From contig NC_079431.1 of the NCBI RefSeq assembly GCF_026213295.1, positions 14,321,804-14,385,803 of the forward strand: a stretch of 64,000 bases of DNA. The letters run 5' to 3'. The notes under the pieces are model-generated. The model was given only the letters and a program-made list of their open reading frames with translations, made no database searches and was not told where the DNA came from. Origin of the DNA: Gadus chalcogrammus. Lineage: Eukaryota > Chordata > Actinopteri > Gadiformes > Gadidae. Below, in pieces: positions 12,819-27,991 of this stretch. Both the position numbers and the translations under genes were made by a program. Each line of letters starts with the position of its first letter. The stretch's first letter is position 1.

Positions 12819-13754
12819 ATATATATATATTTATTTACTGAATATCCATAACTGTATAATGTGCCGTAATGTTTCGTTATTAAATCGACATGAGCTGCTG
12901 TATATATGTATATATATACAGCATATATATGTATATATATATTTCAAACATATGGTTGAAATTCAGGGACTGGCAGAAAATGGGGTACATTTCACATTTA
13001 AAATAATAATAATTTTTAATTTAAAAAACCTACTACGGTGCCTCAGCATACATCACAGTATAGTCAAGGCCCGGTGCAAAACATCAGCATCTCACATGGC
13101 ACATCAATAGGGAGACAGCAGGGGGTGAGGATGAGGAAGATTGTGCCCAGGGTCCACCCTGGGTAAAGATCAGGTGCCCCATCGCTCGCTGGGTGCCTGC
13201 TGAGTTCGGATCAATCACCACAGGAAGCGCCGGGTAACGATCTCCGAGGAAGCCGGGGCGTCCCAGGGACAAGGCCCTTATTAGGGACAATGTGGCTCAT
13301 CATCTTCCCTTCGATCACTCACTCTTTATTGCTCCCCCCCGTCCTGGGTGGGAGGTTCACACTGCTCACCCTAAACTGCTTATGTGCCCCCGTACAGGGC
13401 AGCACAATGTGGCCCCACAGGGCCCCCCCCTAGGAACCTGGAGAGAGAGCCCCACATAGTAGAGAACAGGGTATTTGGGATTGAGAATCGAACCCGGTAT
13501 TGATTGGAGTCCAAATGGAGGACGGCTTCAAGGTCACAGCAACTGTGAGAGCTGCTGAGAAATATCTCCCAGGGTTGGAAACTTGTCTTTCAACCGAGCA
13601 GCGTGTGTCTGCGATCAGGTAACGCCAGCAGCCTTTCGGAAGGTAGGAAGAAGGCCAGCGGAGCTCACTAAAGGGCACGGCAGATTAGAATCGTCCAACA
13701 CAACTTAGCAAGACAGGACGATCGATATGCACGCGCCCGCATGAGCGCACGCAT

Positions 13755-14158
<404 letters not shown>

Positions 14159-16139
14159 ATTGACTGCCAGGAAGACCTTTTCACAAGTTGGGGTCTTTTG
14201 TTAAAACATTCAAAAAGGATATTTTACTAGAGGAAGTTGGCTAGGCCTCCTTTGTAATGCAATTAAACTGACAACAGTTTGACTGTGGGCACATGGCAAC
14301 CTAGCACTCCATCTTTTCAATAAATCTGGCCCAAGCTTGGCAGATACATCATTAAAGCCACTGGCTGCCCCGGCGAGAGCTGAATAGTTGAAATGGCCGA
14401 GATGATTCATGGGGCATTAGGAATGGGCCGGAGCCCTTGGAAATCAATCAATGGTTTAAGAGAAGCACATTCCGGTTGGCAGTGTCAAGTGGCTGGAATT
14501 ACAATGAGATCCGCTATTTATCCCCAAAAACTGACTACACTTTCTGACTCAGGCCTGCCAATAATTAAGGAACAATCACTTTTAGAAAGTGCTATGCTAG
14601 AAATACTTCAAAAAGATTTTCTTCAATTGCGCCACAGAATTATTTTTAAGAATCATTTTGATACCAATTGAAATGTCAAGGGATATTCCGACCACTTCAA
14701 CTGGTGTTTAGTGTCGAGGACTCTGGTGATGTAGAGTGCATTTCCCATCATTTTGGCAGATTAGAAATATACATTTTAACACAGTTTTGATGAATGGGTT
14801 GGGGGGGGGTAACGTGAAACATATCTCCGACTCACATTATGGTGATTCATTTAGTGAGAAATCGTTTGATGGGTCAAGTTTGATGGGATCTGTTTCACAA
14901 TTGACCCGAGCTCTCGCTGTTCTTTCTCTCTTCCTGGCAGATGAACACAGTCCAACATACAGAGAAATCACATGTTGGCTAACATAAATATTATTCATAG
15001 TCACTCAGAAACTCAGATACTCCTTTGATCGAGGAGTAAGCCCCATTGTGTATCATTCCATTATGGCCGGAGGTAAACACTTGATCTGTGGCTGGACATT
15101 TCTTCTGATATGGTCTATGTTTACTTCCAAAACGTTTTCGCTCAACATATTTTTACGAGAAATTACTAAAATATATACATTAATTCCTAATTGGTTGTGT
15201 ATCCTAATATTTCTTGTTTGTCATAACAAAAACCCTCCAAATGGTGTACAAAATGGCCTCTGGTAGCCAAGTCCAGGTCCTTTTCTGAAAGGATTTCATC
15301 ATGAGGGAATACATTCTAAACATGGTGGCCCCAGTGGGACATACCCTGACCCTGGAAGTGTTAAAGCCCTGCTCTTCCCGTTGAGCTAGCAGGTTTAATC
15401 TGTTCTCTAATGAGAGCAGTTGACAGTTGTTCGAGGTGTTCATGGATACAAATAGATACAGCCCACCAATTAAAAAAAAAGCATTTTTGCCATGCGAGCA
15501 TTCATATTACATTCCAACTCCTCTAGCACATTGTTATATTGAGGGGTATTGAGTTTTAAAGAGTAGCCTATATGTGGTGTCAGATAGATTGGACTCTGAG
15601 AAGGAGAGTCATATAGAACAGGAGCAGAAATGATAGAAGAGAGAAAGATTTTAGAACATTATAAGATTTAAAAAAAAAGTTCTAGGAAGGATGGAGGCGT
15701 GTTACCTCCATGGTTATGATCTACGGCAACTTTGTGATAATATTTAATCACCGTCATTGTGTATGAGCATTATGATGAATGATGTTGTTTATCAAATAGG
15801 CTATGACCCACTCTCGGATGTGCACATCAAAATGAGCCACTGCCCAGACAGAGCGCCACCCATCCACCCACACCACGACATCGGTGTCCCTTCATCGTGA
15901 CGTTCGAGAGAATACTTTCTACTTCATGAGTAGAACACTGGCTGGCCTCGAAGCAGAGGAGAATGTTCACCAACCGGTAGGCAGAGACGGGGCAAAAACA
16001 TGAGGCAAAAGATTAGATAAAAAATGGCTAGTGTAGTATGATGAAGATCATGTTTCACATATAACCACGTAAAAATAAAATAAAATAATAATAATAAAGA
16101 TTTTGTGTTTACTTCCCCTTTAGACAACCAAAACCTCAC

Positions 16140-16437
16140 CTCCCACTCTGATCTCACCCTCACTCCTTACGTTTCCCAGCCACTGAGAAGTGTTGCATTT
16201 CATGCACCTGTGATTGACAGGTGAGATATATTGTCTAAAACCAATCATGGAAGAGAGGTGCTGCGAGAAGTCTAAAGTCTAAATTGGCTCCTTCAGAGGT
16301 GGGCGCAGTCAACTCGAAACAGATATTCTCACAGGGCATTTCACTCACTAATAGCTGATGGATGGCTGTGCTGTTTCTAACAAATTGTACTAAAACAATG
16401 GTTACAAAATCGTACGAACAGCACTTTTAAAGGCAAA
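16140..16437. repeat. Diverged interspersed repeat, copy 2
   Basis: Partner of 6440-6722: CTGAGAAGTGTTGCATTTC, CCTGTGATTGACAGGT, ACCAATCATGG, ending ACAGCACTTTTAAAGG. The order and orientation of blocks are conserved; the identity is modest. Confidence 0.5.
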
Positions 16438-18003
16438 GATACACTCCAGAGAACTCTCGAGAGGCGCTGTTTGTGTCTGTATGTCTGTGTTTTGTATGGG
16501 ACTCCAAGTGATTTCATGCTACAAACTTTTGTCACTTTGATTTAGCCTGTATTAAGAACATCTTCAAAAAAACTGAAGCATGAATTGTAAATAAGGGATG
16601 ATTTTTTCCCCCATTATTTTGGTAAGTTGGGTAAATGTGAAATTGCTGGCCACAAGTGACCATAAATAACTCAGTGTTATGTTGGTATGCTGAGGTGTTG
16701 TGAGTCTTGTGTCTGTTCAGGTATTGGACGAGGCCCAGGGAGGCTCATACAGCAATCTGTGTGATGGACAGCAGGGTCCACTCCCCGCAGGGAGACGGGC
16801 TTCTTGCTGCAATAACCTTCATAAATACCTGAACGCTGAAACAATCCAAAGGATTGCCAGTGTCACAGACAATTTATTTCACTGTTGTGTTATTGATGAT
16901 TCAGACTTGGCCAGTCGACTTCCTTAAACCGATCAGAGATGGTGTATCTTGTATTATGACAGTCGGATTCCACACAGATTTTTATTCCACTCCAAGGCGA
17001 TACCGCCAATGATTTCCTGAAAATTGCCTTTGACCTTTTTTTCTTGTCTCCAGTGGCAGTGAGAGGATGTTTGGATTGGCTGTGTCTGATAGGTGGTTGT
17101 AGTCAGTCACAGCAACCTGGATTCATCACGGTTGGAAATCGTTTTTTATGGCTTGATTCAGAGCAACTCATACCCCCCAAACCCCCCAGCTTTCTTGCTA
17201 GAAAGTCAAATGCCTCAAAATCAGCATTTTCCCAGGACTTCTTGTAGAGCTGGAAGAGAGAGCTCTTGATGTCACTACGCCTCAAAATCTTAGCTAAGGC
17301 TGGAGCAACAGAGTCACCTAATCCTTACATCTTAATCTTTTCAATTACCGTACAAATTATCTCTTGTTGAATATCTGTGTGACCTAGATCACAGAAGATG
17401 GCACGCGATATCTAATTAAAAGAACAGAACAGTAATATATACAACATGCACAAAATAGTGAGTACTGACGGTCTGCTTACGTGTTTCTCAGTTGATTCAT
17501 TGTCTTCTACAGAGGTTGTGGAAAACCCTAAGCTAGCCTCTCTGGGCGTCTCACACGGCTTTGGTCTTGATTGCTGAACAGAAATGTCTCAATGTGGAGC
17601 AATAAAGCTTTTCCTCCATTCTTAACTATTGTTAGTTTGTACAACACAGAGGGTCTGATAAGCACCGCAGATTGACTTGAGGGCTGTGGACATGACGGTA
17701 GATAAATGTGACATGGTGTCAGTGGTGGACGCCTCTGCACGTCCATCCCTCCCTACCCACCCCCGCACTCGCCTCGTTATTTAGGGACATCAGCTCAGGA
17801 AAGCATGAAATTGAGTGTGGTTTTATGATGACCAAGAGCAAACACCTGCCGATTAGCTGGTTAACCAGCCAGAGATTCCATCTGCCCTTGTGGTGCATGT
17901 AGGACTCTGCATAGGAGCACTTAGTGGGTGTTTGAGTGATGAACACGCAATACAGGCTTTAAAAGACTCAACCAGACACATTCCTGTCAGAGGAAGCGGG
18001 AGT

Positions 18004-18158
18004 GAGGCATGCATGTGGTGGAGTCGTATGTGTCTGTGTGGGTGCACGTGTGACGTGTGTGTGTATGTGTGTGTGTTTGTGTGTAGGTGTGTGCGTGTGT
18101 GTTTGTATGTGTTTTGTGCCAGTGTTTATGTGTGTATGTTTGTGTGTGTGTGTGTGTG
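18004..18158. repeat. Imperfect (TG)n microsatellite
   Basis: TG repeats interrupted by TA, TTTG and GTGCG; it appears degenerate. Confidence 0.85.
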
Positions 18159-19888
18159 GGTCACTGATCTAAATAAAGAAGGCCCTGGGTATCGTCGAGG
18201 GTTAGAAGATGAAGAGAGCAGCTCTCTTAGGTCCGCCGGTCAGAGCGTAATTAAGAGGCAGGACTGAAGGAGTGAAAACAGGACAACACGACTAACCTTA
18301 CCAAAGAAGGCCTGTGTTTTCTCTGGCCTGGTGGGCAGAGGGCCAACCGAGAGAGTAATGAAGATGTTATTCTGAGTTGCTAGCGAAACACTGGTTGTGA
18401 ACAACAAATTACTTTTTTAAAACATTTTATTCTGCACGGCCCGATTAGAGAAACACTATCAGAAATGGGATTTGCTATGCGGAATACCCTGGCAGTCTAA
18501 AACTTGTAATTAAATGAAAGGTTATCAAACGAACCAAACGCAATGATCCAATAAATCATAATATACACTAATATAACTCCTCTATTGGCCGTTCTAATTG
18601 TGTTTGCCTGGGATTTGCGAGACTTTAGGTCCTGAGTTGAGGTTTTAAAAACAGTGTTGTGTTTGTTCCTAGGCTGCAGTGTACAATGAATAATTATATC
18701 ATGAATAATATTCAAGTGGGCCACTGCAATCATGACCAAATGAAGAGCCGGGAACAGGAGTGTTTGTTGAATGTAATATGTGGCTTCTGGGAAAGTTAAA
18801 AAATCGTCAACAGTGATAAACGAGAGGAGGAGGAGGAGAGGAGTGGGGTTAGAGGATTCCCTGGGGTGCTTCTGTTCTGGCTCCATCCTCCCGGGGACTC
18901 AGTCAAGTATGAGGAAATCAGCAGCTGGCGTTCCCCACTCCAAGTCCCCCAGGGGCTTCAGGGCCAAAGCCCTTTCAGACGTCATGTGCGCTAACGAATC
19001 AGCTAACATTTAACTTCAAACTAATTGAATGCACTCTGTCTCTCTGTGGGGGACAGGGTTACATATATTGCATACAAAAAAAAAAAGGTTCTCCAATAAC
19101 ATGAGCAAGACGTCGTCTCAGTACGGTGATACATTACATACAGACTATAGTGACAAGCTTATCTCAGAGACTAATGCTAATGTGTGAGCCCCGGCTCTAA
19201 TCAGCATCCCCCCCCCCCGCTCAAGACAGATAGACAAGCATGGAGGCAAGGACGAGCACAATGACCCGACCAAACAGGCTGTCGCTGGGCTTCCTCTGGC
19301 TAAACACCTGGCCCAGGCCAGAGATCCCTTCCTGCAGCCTGAGACCTCCTCTAGTCCTGTGGGCTGGAGACATGATGCCCCGTGATGATGTAACCGATGG
19401 TCGGCAGGCCTGCTCTGATGCTGGCCAAGTACCTCGACAGCTTCAACCCTGTGGTTACCACCACACGACTTAAACCAGAGCCCTCGTTTCCTAGCAGCAG
19501 GGCCAGTGGCTCAGCCCTCCCGACATCCAATTCCTGGTCAATTGGGCGCTTAACTAGCACCGTCACGTTTTCTTATTTACTCCTTTCTTCGGTGCACCTG
19601 GAGCTCATTACACACCGGTACAAGGTCACACCTCTGTGAGACATGGAGTTGCTATAAGGGTCTGCACCTTGTGACAGGGAGAGCGTCCAGGTCAAGATCA
19701 GAAGTCGCTTATAAGTGTGAACTTTACTTTTGGAAAAAAACAGCTTTTTCCCTTCTTGGTTAAAAGGAAAGGATGGACTGAGCCTTCTGAACTGGGCTGA
19801 ATAACTAGGGTTAGTTACTCCAAGAAGTGTTTGAAATAAATGGGGGAATGGTTCTCTCTTTTCTTATTGTTCTCTCTTTTCCTGAAAA

Positions 19889-19890
<2 letters not shown>

Positions 19891-19957
<67 letters not shown>
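19891..19957. repeat. (AT)n microsatellite
   Basis: Uninterrupted AT dinucleotides for about 67 bases. Confidence 0.97.
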
Positions 19958-19959
<2 letters not shown>

Positions 19960-21416
19960 TAACGCCTTCTGTTCAGTTGCACCTTTTGCAACATCAAGGA
20001 AAAAATCCATGCTTGCGGATGTGAGATCCACTCGTTGTCAGGCCCCTGATCGGACACGAGGACAATTTGTTACATTGACCAACATTTGCAGACACCCTGG
20101 AGTCACACTGTCTGCCGCTACACAGAAACTGAACCCATGTTTTTCTCCTCCTCCTCGTCTTGGTCAAATAATGCAGCTGAAATAGAACGGGCACAGCGGG
20201 GTACGTCCAATGTCCTTCCCGTAAGCACTTATCGAGTTCAACTCTAATCCTTTGTGTGTGAGTAGCTCATCGACATGGCGATAGAGAAAGGGGGGCCCAT
20301 GTCAATATATTGACAATGGTCCGGCTGCCTCAATGCAAGACGGAAGAGGCTTAGAGTTTACGCAATGTGGATTTTTGAAAAGCTATGCACTGTACGGTAA
20401 TTACCAGCCTGCAATGCAGATAATGAGGTCGAATGGGCGGCTCATAAGACTCAGAGTGACACTGTTTATTTTTCGAGTGGCGCTTTCCACATAATGTGAT
20501 CGCTGGTCAGTGCGGTGGCGCCATGAAATTGCCATTTGGAAGTATGGCTTCCAGAGCTGGAGAGACCCTGTTGGGGACTGGGCCAGGTCAGGGGGTGCAC
20601 TAATGATGTCCCTTATTAAATGAGACGCATATTTGATCTGCATGGGTCGATTTGTAGTCCCTCTGTAGTTGTTCACCAAGTCATAAGTACCAAGATAAAA
20701 GGATTCTGGGTGATATTGCTGACATATAACTTGCAGGGGGACCGACCTCGGATGTATTTAAAGGGCATGTTTATGATTAACACGAAAAGGCAAGCATATG
20801 GTCTCAAAACAGGCTTGTGAGCGAGTGATAAGCGTGTGTACAGTAAGCATTAACTCGATCCCCGGGGGGTAAATCATAGATAGTTGATCCGGACAGAAAG
20901 ATAGAAGTGACACAAAATGGCTTAAAATCATTAAGCCAGTATTGATTTGAATGGCTTTTTGTTGCGTTTAAGTTCAGTCAACTGACCACAGACATGGATG
21001 GATTTTTAAAATGTTTTTCTGACCCTAAGGTCATCTTATTCTGATCTTGTTTACCAGGTGATGGGGAAAAGAGGCCATTAATGGTGTCAATGGCTTTTTG
21101 TTACCAGGACGCTGCTGTTGTCCTGGTTACACAGGAACCAATAGATTACAGTGCTAGGAAGTGCAGACAGCATTGTCCATCATAATAGAAGATGGTCCCT
21201 CATTGGTGATGTGAGACTGAGATATTTTATATCTAAACTGAAATCGTATCTTCGTCTCCCCTTTACTAAGAAACAAGTACACTTTAGAGCAAAATAAATG
21301 AATGCGAGGAGTTTAGCCGACTGACGACTGATACGGATGGATTTTTGAAATGGTGTTCTGACCATCGGGTCTTCTTCATCTGTTGTTGTTTGCACAGTGA
21401 GGGAAATAACAGCATG

Positions 21417-21441
21417 CCCCCCCCCCCCCCCCCCCCCCCCC
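21417..21441. repeat. C25 homopolymer
   Basis: Twenty-five consecutive C on the + strand; the exact length is probably unreliable in assembly. Confidence 0.9.
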
Positions 21442-22110
21442 GCACGAAGAAAGGTTGGTTCGAGCTGATAAAATAAATCCTGTAAATCCCAACCACTTGC
21501 TATTCTCTACTACTTGTCTTCTGGGGACAGGAAACAGGGCCAACTCCATGAATTAGTGTTTGTGTTGAGCAAACAGAAAGATTAATCTGTGCTAAATTTA
21601 ATTCAGATTGTAATTGGATCTGGATAGGCTTAAATATCACACATGAGCGCCGTTCAGACCTTTGAAGCTGGGTGGTGTTAGATCAGACCCCATTTAGCTG
21701 TCGGTCTAGACAGCACGTTGAGCTTCCCCTGATCCCTGGTCATGATGTAGTGGACACAGCCGATTTGTTCTGTTTCTCACACCGGCCGGATTACTCTGAA
21801 GGAGTCAAACCAAACAGGTGGATAATGGACATCTAAGGACAGGTGCTCTTTGATATCAGCAAGCGGCCCACTTCTGTCTGTGATTCTGTTACAGAGTCTC
21901 AGAGCTGTGAAAGAATCCCAGAGGGGTGTTAAATATACAAAATGAACAAAATCAAAGGAAATCCATCAAACCAAATATCCGTACATGCAATTCAATTAAT
22001 CTGTCTAATGACACCACATTGACCCGACAATTTTATTTGCGTAATGTAATTATGCAATAATGTTAGCTGTCAGTGGAAATGCCATCAATCACAACTAGGT
22101 TAGAGCCTCA

Positions 22111-22600
<490 letters not shown>

Positions 22601-25600
22601 CCCTTACTAAAGCCCCCCCCCCCCATACTAGATTGACCTTGGTGCATTGCTAGGACGTTGGGTCTGGGTGAGGCATAGTGAGGGGCCGGGCGGGTTGGAC
22701 CGGCAGCCAGATGTTGACAATGTGAATGAAGTTCCACAGCAGCAGGCGCCGATCAATATTAGCATTCAAATGGCTCCTTATTTATGCGTCTGTGGCCTGG
22801 GATGACACCAACGGCTCGCCTCCCGAGTCAGAGGGGAAATAATAAAGCGATTCAAGGAAGCCATCAATACGGCTCATATTCCTGATGTCAGCGCTGCTCA
22901 CGGTCGCGTGCTGGGCGGCGGCGGGGGGGGGATGAAAGCGCGGGTGAGAGATTGCAGTCTGGGGCGTGGCTGGCAGAGGGCACGGGGTAGTAGGCTGCCA
23001 GGTATAAAAAAAGAAAGAGCTTGATCTTTAATTTCACCGGCTCAGTTACAGACGTCCAAAATGATTCTACCGATGTTAAATGTGAGGCAGATAAAGTACG
23101 TGTCACGCTGCCTTTTAAGTCTCCCTCTGATAAAATTCTAATTAACTCCGGGCCTGAGTGACGAGAGACGGCGGGCGGCGGTAATGTCAGGGCCCTGTGA
23201 TGTGGCTGCGAACGCCTTGATCGACTAACTCAAAGGGTAAGGGCCCGGGACTTCCGCGAGTCCGCGGAGGTGTATACTCCCCCGGCAACGCCGGCCAGAT
23301 GCACCGGCAAAGCTGCCTTTAAACAATGGGGAAATGTCTGGCTGTTGAACACAATGACAGAAAGACAAACTGTCGATACGTCCAGCTGTATTACCAACAA
23401 ACGCACCTGGGACGTACATCTAACAGAGATACAACAAATAGAGATGGCTGGGGCCCGTGGTGGATAAGGAGACTCCAGAGTGTGAGCAGGCTCAAGTCAG
23501 GTGGCTCACTAGCTTTAGAATGTGAGATGAGTCCGGTCTTTTAACACAGTGGGTAATGAAGGAATCCAATCTCAGGAGCGTATCAGTCCTCTCCCTCCAT
23601 CCGTTCTCACTCAGAGCAAATTAACAGAGAATCAGTATTCCAGCTCGTGTCTGGCCATAATGCTGAAACACGGGCTAAATTACCGCCCGGTCTGGACGCA
23701 TGCTTCCGTGTCACCCCAGGAATAATAACAAGCAGGGATCCTCAGCTGAGATTGCTCAGTCTGGCTAGTCTTTTTCTTCCAGAAGTGCTGCAAGGTTTTT
23801 CCATTCTTTTCTAGGTTTCCTGTTTTATTTAGGCCCCGCCCCCAAATAATTGTACGAGAGTACAGGCTAGGCTATGTCTAATGCTCTTCAGTAACCGCTC
23901 TATTCTCTGAGTTATCTAAGAACCAAGAACAGAGCAGGTTCAGAAAGACCCGGAAGGCACGTGTACCCTCTCCTGACAGGGTTTTTTGGATTGAGTTGAG
24001 TTGCAAAGGGCCTTACTTTTCCTTTTAATTTTTTTGCAGGGAGAGATAAAAAGATCTAGCGTTACATGTTCCCTTTAATCTCGCAGCGCCTCTGCACCGG
24101 GATAAATAATTTAGTTGAATTTCACGCCGTTCAGTTAACAATCTAGATGAATTCAACAGAAAACGATCCCCGCTTTCTCTTCTGAGATAATGAGACAAGA
24201 AGGACAAGCAGGAGGTGATGAGTGACGAAGAGGAGGGGGGAGAGGGGCACTGAGGCTGTCTCTGACTGGGGGTGGCCATGAGGTTCCTGCACAAAATGAA
24301 AAACAAACAAAACAAACATATGAACACGACTGTTCCGCTGCACCAAATTCTAATTCGAGTGTGTTGGGAGAAAAATACAATACCCCAAATAATAACCAAT
24401 AATAGTGGTGTGGTTGTTTGCCATACAATTTCAACAGTGAAGTGACCTAATATTATATCTTTGATGCAACGAAATCATTTGAAATATGATCGATTGATTT
24501 AATTGGTCAATTATTTGAATAATAGCAAAATAGCAAACAGGGCGAGGTCTCCTCCAGGATACAATTTCCCTTATTGCATTCAGTTTAAAAAATTAATGCA
24601 AAATAGGGGAAATTCTTCCAGGGAGAACTCACAAACCCTACAAAAGAATAAGCCATGCCGCGGCAATTAACGATGCCCCCAGGTAACAGAGGGAGATAGG
24701 GCTCGTTCTCGCCACAAGCACGTGCTTAATTTATTTCCAAAGGCGCTCTCCGAGTCATGGTGCGCGGATGCTGCACTCCTCCATGGCAACAGGTCGGACG
24801 GAGACGGCGTCTTCAATGACATGACTAATTATAGAATCAATTCAGAGAGCAGGTGGATCAGTGTCTGATGGTTTACGAAGCGTGAAAAGTACTCCTGTAG
24901 GCAGCGGAGGGGCGCAGCTGTAGCCGCTCACATGGGCAGCAGGAAAGGGGCCTACTCGGAGAGCACCACGGCATGAAGGAAACCTTCACCGGATTGTTTT
25001 TCACGGGAAGATCCACACCACATAACACTAGTTCACAAGATGTAGTCTCGGTTACAAGAAATGTTGATTTCTTGTTGATATAACCACAAAACCTGTGTGT
25101 TTAAAAAGCATATATTGCAGGGAGAACGCCTTTATCCTTTGCTTGGCTTTCAATGTGTGTTTAAAAGGACATATTGTAATTGTGAGTGGACTATGGGAGT
25201 TGACTGCTGTCATGTTGCCGTCTGGGGGGACTTCTGAGATCAGAGTGCCCCCTTCTGGCCCTTGGAAACGTGGCCCATGATACGACCCTTTTAATAGAAG
25301 GTAATAAACGAAAGGCCATGATGTTGTGCATGATGAGATGTGGTCGTGATGCTGCACAGCTATGATGACTATAAGGCAGGACAAAGACAATACCTGCTAA
25401 ATAAACTATTGATAGGCCTACTTTGATCTGAACTGTAACGCTTTCCTCAGGGCTCAAATTCTTCAATGCTGTGCTCAGACAAAAACAGCCTTCGTGAGCA
25501 TCAAACTGACCGGTGACAAGGAGAAACTAGCAATAAAGAAGGGATGTCCTGCGTTTGGAGAAACACATCCAGTCGCGCTGCAATACCTCCTGGATACGCA

Positions 25601-26399
25601 TCTATAAAAAGAGATGCGAGTCTTCGAGACAGCTGTCCACGGGGAGTATTATATTTACATGATTTCATGTCAGGGAGATGGGAGGCCTATTTACGTTATT
25701 CAATGTCAAAAGATCGTATTACATTATTTAACGGGATGTTTTCTTTCTTTACAGGATTTTATGTAAATCATATTAACATCATTTTGTGTCACGATAAACA
25801 TTATTTATCTGACGAGCTGTTAAATAGAATGCTTCAAGAGATTGGGTTTTTATGTTGGAAATCCGGACCATGCCTTTCCAATGCATTTGGGAGCAATGGA
25901 AAATATCATCCCCAATTTACATATGAATGATTATTTCTTGTTTATGCGGGTATCGTTTCACTAAGCAGCGGGAGTGACAGAATATATTGAGCATATATTG
26001 ATATAAAAGGGTTATTACAAATAAATCAATATGTAATGCATGCACTCTGAATATAATATGAATGGCAAAGTGGCTTTTGAGAAATAAAGCAGGTAAGTCC
26101 TCTGAACCATGTGCCAAAGCTCATTTAAATATATTTCATTAACACTATTGCACCACATACAAACAGGGAGAGACTGAGAGAGAGAGAGGGAGAAGGAGAG
26201 AGAGAGAGGGTGGAAGACAATGTTATAATAAAGAATAATTATCTCTGATTTGTGTGGGTGTGAAAAGAAAGAGAGGAAATGTGGAAATGTCTGTCCATGA
26301 CAGAGGTGATAAGCGTATAACTCAGCAATGCAAAAGGTTATGTTAGGCAGATACGATAACATGAAATAAATAATGTGAGACAAGTTCAGTATTTGGCCA

Positions 26400-26405
26400 T
26401 TTATT
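26400..26405 (-). terminator. lmo7: Candidate lmo7 poly(A) signal
   Basis: TTTATT on the + strand reads AATAAA on the gene strand, about 735 bases after the stop codon. It is the only canonical hexamer I found between the stop and here, so the 3' UTR probably spans about 27138 down to 26380. Confidence 0.6.
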
Positions 26406-26709
26406 TACATAATTTTTTTTACCGAAGTAAGCTTGCCTCACAACCATTTCAACATCATACACAACATATTTTTCTTCTGCAAAAATCGTTTGAATCTCTT
26501 AATCTCTCGGTTCAAACCCCTGATAAGTGCTCGTCAATGCAGCCTCCAACACATCTTTTAAATAGACATCTCAAATTATTTCCTTAAGCATTAATCCCCC
26601 GACACGAAATGAAAGGCACAACGACATAAATGAATACCACGGAATGACAGTCAGCGCTAGTGTTAGCAGGATCTCAGTGCGGAGAACGCCTAGAGACGAG
26701 ATCGGCGAG

Positions 26710-26724
26710 ACCCCCCCCCCCCCC
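26710..26724. repeat. lmo7: Poly-C run in the lmo7 3' UTR
   Basis: About 14-15 C on the + strand, so a G run in the 3' UTR of lmo7 mRNA. Confidence 0.85.
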
Positions 26725-27138
26725 AGCAATTCCATAACAACGGACTCGGTGACTCGTCCGTGTCAGTAAAAGTTCAGGAAATCGGAAAACCTCTGCATTA
26801 TTAAAAACCTATACGATGCTGGGGCAGTGTCTCTGTGCTAAAAACTCACTGCTGCATGCAAATCCCTTATGCTTTTGTACAAATATGAAATACCTAACAC
26901 GATATATACGGACATAAGCCTGGCTCCTCTACACCACACCCCCTCTCTCACGCTCAAGCAGAAAATGAATAAACATCAGAGTACACCGCTACATGAGGAA
27001 CCCGTCGACGGTTTCATCAGACGACACGCTTCATAGACAGTGGTGTCCACGTCCGGCCGCCACAGCTGCTGCCGCTGCCCTGCTCATGGGTTGTTGTCAA
27101 AAGTAGTCTCTTCATCAATCTGGTGGAGCGCAGCCGAT

Positions 27139-27161
27139 TCACATGGAGGTTGGCTGGCCTG
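27139..27161 (-). CDS. lmo7: lmo7 last coding exon (C-terminal tail and stop), with tandem acceptor
   Basis: Encodes the tail after the LIM domain, (K)AGQPTSM and TGA at 27141-27139; the family tail in human LMO7 is similar. The acceptor is CAGCAG, so splicing at the first AG gives K-A-G-Q-P-T-S-M and at the second gives K-G-Q-P-T-S-M. Both keep the frame. The exon continues as 3' UTR. Confidence 0.9.
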
Positions 27162-27640
27162 CTGCGGGAACACAGAGATAACGCGGTTACGGTGAAATCC
27201 TTGTTACATTTCGCTTTAACACGTTCAGCTGTTTTCCCGGAACACTTTCTATGCACAATCTCGTCAAATTTTAACTGTAAGTGGCTTCTCTCCAGGTGAC
27301 TAAGACACATGCACTTGATGAGCAGGGAGAGGGTAGGGAGTCTAGCTCAAATATGCATGCATGTAGGCTGCACACTTTGGGAATTAAACATCCTTTATTC
27401 CACAAGCTGTTATATAAGAAAGCTTCAAAAGCTTTATATTCCTGTTGAAAATCTACAGGTAGACTGCACACAAGTGGGAATAAACCTTGTGTATATCGCC
27501 TGAATACAACGCAAATGAGATGCATGTCATTAATGGGCAGGTAGGTGTTAGGGCATCTTGCGCCAGGAGGACTCACACACTGGGAATCCAACGCGCCCGC
27601 TCCTTCTGGCTGGCGGTCAGGTCTGCTCTGGGCTACTCAC

Positions 27641-27743
27641 CTTTGAATCGCTGGTAGCAGGTGTTGCAGTAGAGATGCTTGTTGCGTATTCGCACCTCGG
27701 CCCCCGCTTCCGATCCTCCGAGGTCGGACTTGCAGTCCATGCA
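27641..27743 (-). CDS. lmo7: lmo7 exon: second half of LIM domain
   Basis: 103 bases, from the TGC completing ...CFK-C to AAA-G. Encodes CMDCKSDLGG...RNKHLYCNTCYQRFK, the second zinc knuckle; with the preceding exon all eight zinc ligands are present. The acceptor (TCCTCAG) sits about 60 bases from a long (CU)n tract in the transcript; the donor is G|GTGAGT. Confidence 0.96.
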
Positions 27744-27805
27744 CTGAGGAGGGATCAGGGAGAGGGGGCAGGATTAGAGCGAGAGACACAGAGCCACAGA
27801 GGGAC

Positions 27806-27808
27806 AGG

Positions 27809-27879
<71 letters not shown>

Positions 27880-27910
27880 AGAGAGACACAGAGAGACACA
27901 GAGAGACACA

Positions 27911-27982
<72 letters not shown>

Positions 27983-27991
27983 GTGAGTGAC

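Noticed and set aside
13480..13500. GGTTCGATTCT-like box B on the - strand, suggesting a tRNA or tRNA-derived SINE
   Set aside because: No box A at proper spacing, no cloverleaf and no A-rich tail could be recognised.
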